From contig JAKQDQ010000178.1 of the NCBI GenBank assembly GCA_029573725.1, forward strand, positions 273,174 through 337,173: a stretch of 64,000 nucleotides of DNA. The letters are read 5' to 3'. Made by a program: the position numbers and the translations under genes. Origin of the DNA: Verrucomicrobiota bacterium. GTDB lineage: Bacteria; Verrucomicrobiota; Verrucomicrobiia; Limisphaerales; JADLHS01. Of the stretch, positions 62,031 to 64,000 are shown piece after piece. A model generated the notes under the pieces. It worked only from the letters and a program-made list of their open reading frames with translations, was not told the origin of the DNA and did not search any database. The number at the start of each line of letters is the position of its first letter. Position 1 is the stretch's first letter.

Positions 62031-63815
62031 TCAGGGCGCCAGCCGCGCGCGAATGAATTGTTTCGGAGCCCCGCTCGCTGGCACGGACAGGAGCAGACCG
62101 CCAGCGGGCAATGCGTTGGTTTCAAACGGCAACCACAGCTGGAAATCGGTTGAGGCCTCCACCACCACATTTCTTCCCGGAGGCCCCATCAGCCGCAGCC
62201 GGAACACATCATTGGAAACCGTCAGGCTGCCCGGGCTGGTGTCGAAGCCGAAATAAAGTGGCGCGCCGAAATTGTTGCGCAGGTGGACCATCAATTCTTC
62301 CAAGGTGACCACGACAACTTTCGCCGGGTCGAGCCACTGGACGAGCTGGTTCAAGTTGCTCATCGGATTACCGCTGCCGCTGCCGGTCGGTCCCAAAGTG
62401 GACCAGGGATGCACGTTCACGATGCTGTAGGAGGCCGGGTCATTGGGGGCGTCGCGGTGTGGGTCGGCATTCAGTGCCTGGGCGATGGAGAGCGCAGTAT
62501 CCGCCCCGTCCCACAAGGAGTACTTTACTGAAAGGATGGGTTTGCCGTTGTGAAATTCCAGCGCTCCGGCGCGACCTTTGTAATAGCAACAATACGTCTT
62601 GAACATCATTCCCATGACCTCCGGAGCGTCAAGGATGGGGTAAAGGGCACTGGGATCGTAGGTCGGGTCGAGGATGGAAATCACCCGCTGATCCGCCGTC
62701 TTCAGGGATTGGGAAATCGAGGCGACCAGCCCGGCGTTGTCCGGGTAGAGGCTGGGAAAAGTGAGGCCCGCACCGCCGGAGGAAACAAACGAGTCCTGAT
62801 GCGCGCCGTTGGCCGCGTGCTGGTAGTAATAATTGAACGCCACCGGATTCATTTCCGCCAGTGTGGAGGTCAGATCCCAGGTCATGTTGAAGTTGCCGCG
62901 ATACGGTGAGCCAAACCACCTGGGGTCCGTGGCCCACCCGCCGGTGAGTACCTGGACGTTGTCTCCGTCGCTCATCACGAAGGCGACATAATGTTTGCCC
63001 GACTGGGTTGCGGTGTCGGCGGGCGCGTGCCACGACTGTTTCCGCAACGGCACCTCCCACCGTGCGGTGGTCGAACTGCTCCAGCACCAGTCACTCGCGA
63101 CAACCTGCTGGTTGTGCTGCGAGGCTTGCGCAAACAGATCGAACTCGCTGGGGCCCCACCCGAAAATCCTGCCCTGATGATTCTGGCTGGCGGCGTAAGG
63201 CGCCAGGGCGGTCGGGTCCGTGTAGAACATGAAACCGTGGTTCAGGACCGCGAAGTCACGCAGCGAGTCATTCTTGGTCGTGTCCTGATGAAACAACAGG
63301 TCCGGGTTGAACTGGGAGCCGTACTGGCTGAAAACCTGGGCGTAGGTCAGGTTGCGCGCGTCGGCAATCAACGGCAGCCCGGCGGCCGTGGCATAGGTCA
63401 GAGTGGTTGGATCCACCATCAATGCGTTCGTGACCCCGGCAATACTGGTGGCGACATTGATGGAATCGGGGTTGACCGCGCGATCGTACAGCACATAACC
63501 GCTCAGCAGATTCCGGTATCGGTTGATAAAAAAGGTGGGGCTGCTTTGGAACTGCGACTGCACCTGCGGATACGCCAATTGGAGCTGATCGAGCCAGAAC
63601 CTCGGGTTGGGCAGCGAACCATTGTTGGGGGAGAGCAGGAGTTCACCGTCGGTATGGCGGTTCACGATTCCGGCCAGGCCGGCCATCATCACGTTTTGCG
63701 ATGGGTTACCCATCGTCCAGACATAAACCGTCTGCGGGAGCGACTGGGCCGCGGCGGTCACCCAGAACGCCAAGGCACTCCCTGCCAGGACCACTTTGGT
63801 GGTGGGTCGTTTCAT
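62031..63815 (-). CDS. GxGYxYP-type secreted protein with ASTN-like C-terminal module
   Basis: A 594-residue exported protein. ATG 63815 gives a signal peptide ending AAAQSLP. The N-terminal domain (VYVWTMGNPSQNVMMAGLAG) and the central domain (KHYVAFVMSDGDNVQVLTGGW, then GGAGLTFPSLYPDN in place of the canonical GxGYxYP) match the GxGYxYP family, found with carbohydrate-active proteins. The last 70 residues (VVVEASTDFQLWLPF, FIRARLAP) form the same beta module that closes two other secreted proteins of the window. Function is unknown; a role in polysaccharide handling is inferred. Confidence 0.75.
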   Translation of the reverse strand: MKRPTTKVVLAGSALAFWVTAAAQSLPQTVYVWTMGNPSQNVMMAGLAGIVNRHTDGELLLSPNNGSLPNPRFWLDQLQLAYPQVQSQFQSSPTFFINRYRNLLSGYVLYDRAVNPDSINVATSIAGVTNALMVDPTTLTYATAAGLPLIADARNLTYAQVFSQYGSQFNPDLLFHQDTTKNDSLRDFAVLNHGFMFYTDPTALAPYAASQNHQGRIFGWGPSEFDLFAQASQHNQQVVASDWCWSSSTTARWEVPLRKQSWHAPADTATQSGKHYVAFVMSDGDNVQVLTGGWATDPRWFGSPYRGNFNMTWDLTSTLAEMNPVAFNYYYQHAANGAHQDSFVSSGGAGLTFPSLYPDNAGLVASISQSLKTADQRVISILDPTYDPSALYPILDAPEVMGMMFKTYCCYYKGRAGALEFHNGKPILSVKYSLWDGADTALSIAQALNADPHRDAPNDPASYSIVNVHPWSTLGPTGSGSGNPMSNLNQLVQWLDPAKVVVVTLEELMVHLRNNFGAPLYFGFDTSPGSLTVSNDVFRLRLMGPPGRNVVVEASTDFQLWLPFETNALPAGGLLLSVPASGAPKQFIRARLAP

Positions 63816-64000
63816 GTTTTGCTGGCTTGTCGAACGCCGCGGGGCGGGCAGGAATGGCAAGGCGCCGGCTCATGTATTTCCCACACCTGCCGTTTTTGCG
63901 CGAAGATTACCCGGGGAAGTTTCTTTGTTGCTTCTTCACTCAGGATGCCTCGAGGCACATCCACGTTGTTACTTCGCCGGCAACTTCCCTTGGAGCCGGC
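63816..64000. other. Window edge, no gene recognised
   Basis: The final 185 bases hold the upstream region of the GxGYxYP gene. No start of a further gene could be supported. Confidence 0.4.

Overview
The window is a GC-rich bacterial chromosome segment that most resembles Verrucomicrobiota of the Pedosphaera/Limisphaera type. This is an inference from gene families, because no rRNA gene is present. The clues are large secreted proteins opening with an FTYQGRL motif, C-terminal modules with an 'ASTNLxxW...RFYRV' pattern, a TIGR03790 protein, a GxGYxYP protein, PEP-CTERM proteins, pseudopilin-like [14 protein letters not shown] proteins and a type II secretion cluster with split and fused subunits.

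Layout. 0.6-5.7 kb (+): four secreted proteins (two FTYQGRL fibre-like proteins, a metzincin protease, a small ASTN-type protein). 5.7-6.1 kb: possible integrase remnant, then tRNA-Arg(TCT). 6.1-9.2 kb: a DHPS-like enzyme, then on the minus strand an SGNH hydrolase, infA and an EgtD-like methyltransferase. 9.3-12.1 kb (+): rhaA-rhaB. 12.25-17.4 kb (+): an SOS cassette in which lexA, with a perfect palindromic operator over its start codon, is followed by one 1462-residue gene fusing a complete Y-family polymerase to a DnaE2-like C-family polymerase. 17.4-20.0 kb: metallo-beta-lactamase-fold hydrolase, YqgE, a tiny lipoprotein and RadC. 20.15 kb: a free-standing copy of the C-terminal half of NAD-dependent DNA ligase. 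21.0-34.7 kb (+): a Spy-like protein, then gspE-F-G-H-I-J-K-L-M-C, a secretin split into two genes inside its N3 domain, and a sensor kinase. 34.7-38.1 kb (-): hflX, a DUF433/PIN-like toxin-antitoxin remnant and a membrane protein. 38.2-44.7 kb (+): tricorn-like protease and lutABC. 44.8-50.6 kb (-): pseudopilin-like protein, TIGR03790 protein and two paralogous PEP-CTERM proteins. 51.0-56.6 kb (+): purL carrying a hairpin-repeat insert, a decayed segment (ydjM-like and gmhB pseudogenes plus a cytochrome fragment) and glmS. 56.6-61.7 kb (-): a respiratory operon of tetraheme cytochrome, Tat-exported Fe-S protein, NrfD-type membrane protein and HAO-family octaheme cytochrome. 62.0-63.8 kb (-): a GxGYxYP protein.

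How the parts work together (inference). The Gsp cluster probably exports part of the large secretome encoded around it. rhaAB fits use of rhamnose-containing polysaccharides and lutABC oxidises L-lactate. The cytochrome operon has the shape of a quinol-linked nitrite or hydroxylamine reductase. The lexA-polymerase pair looks like a condensed version of the lexA-imuA-imuB-dnaE2 mutagenesis cassette and is the most unusual element seen.
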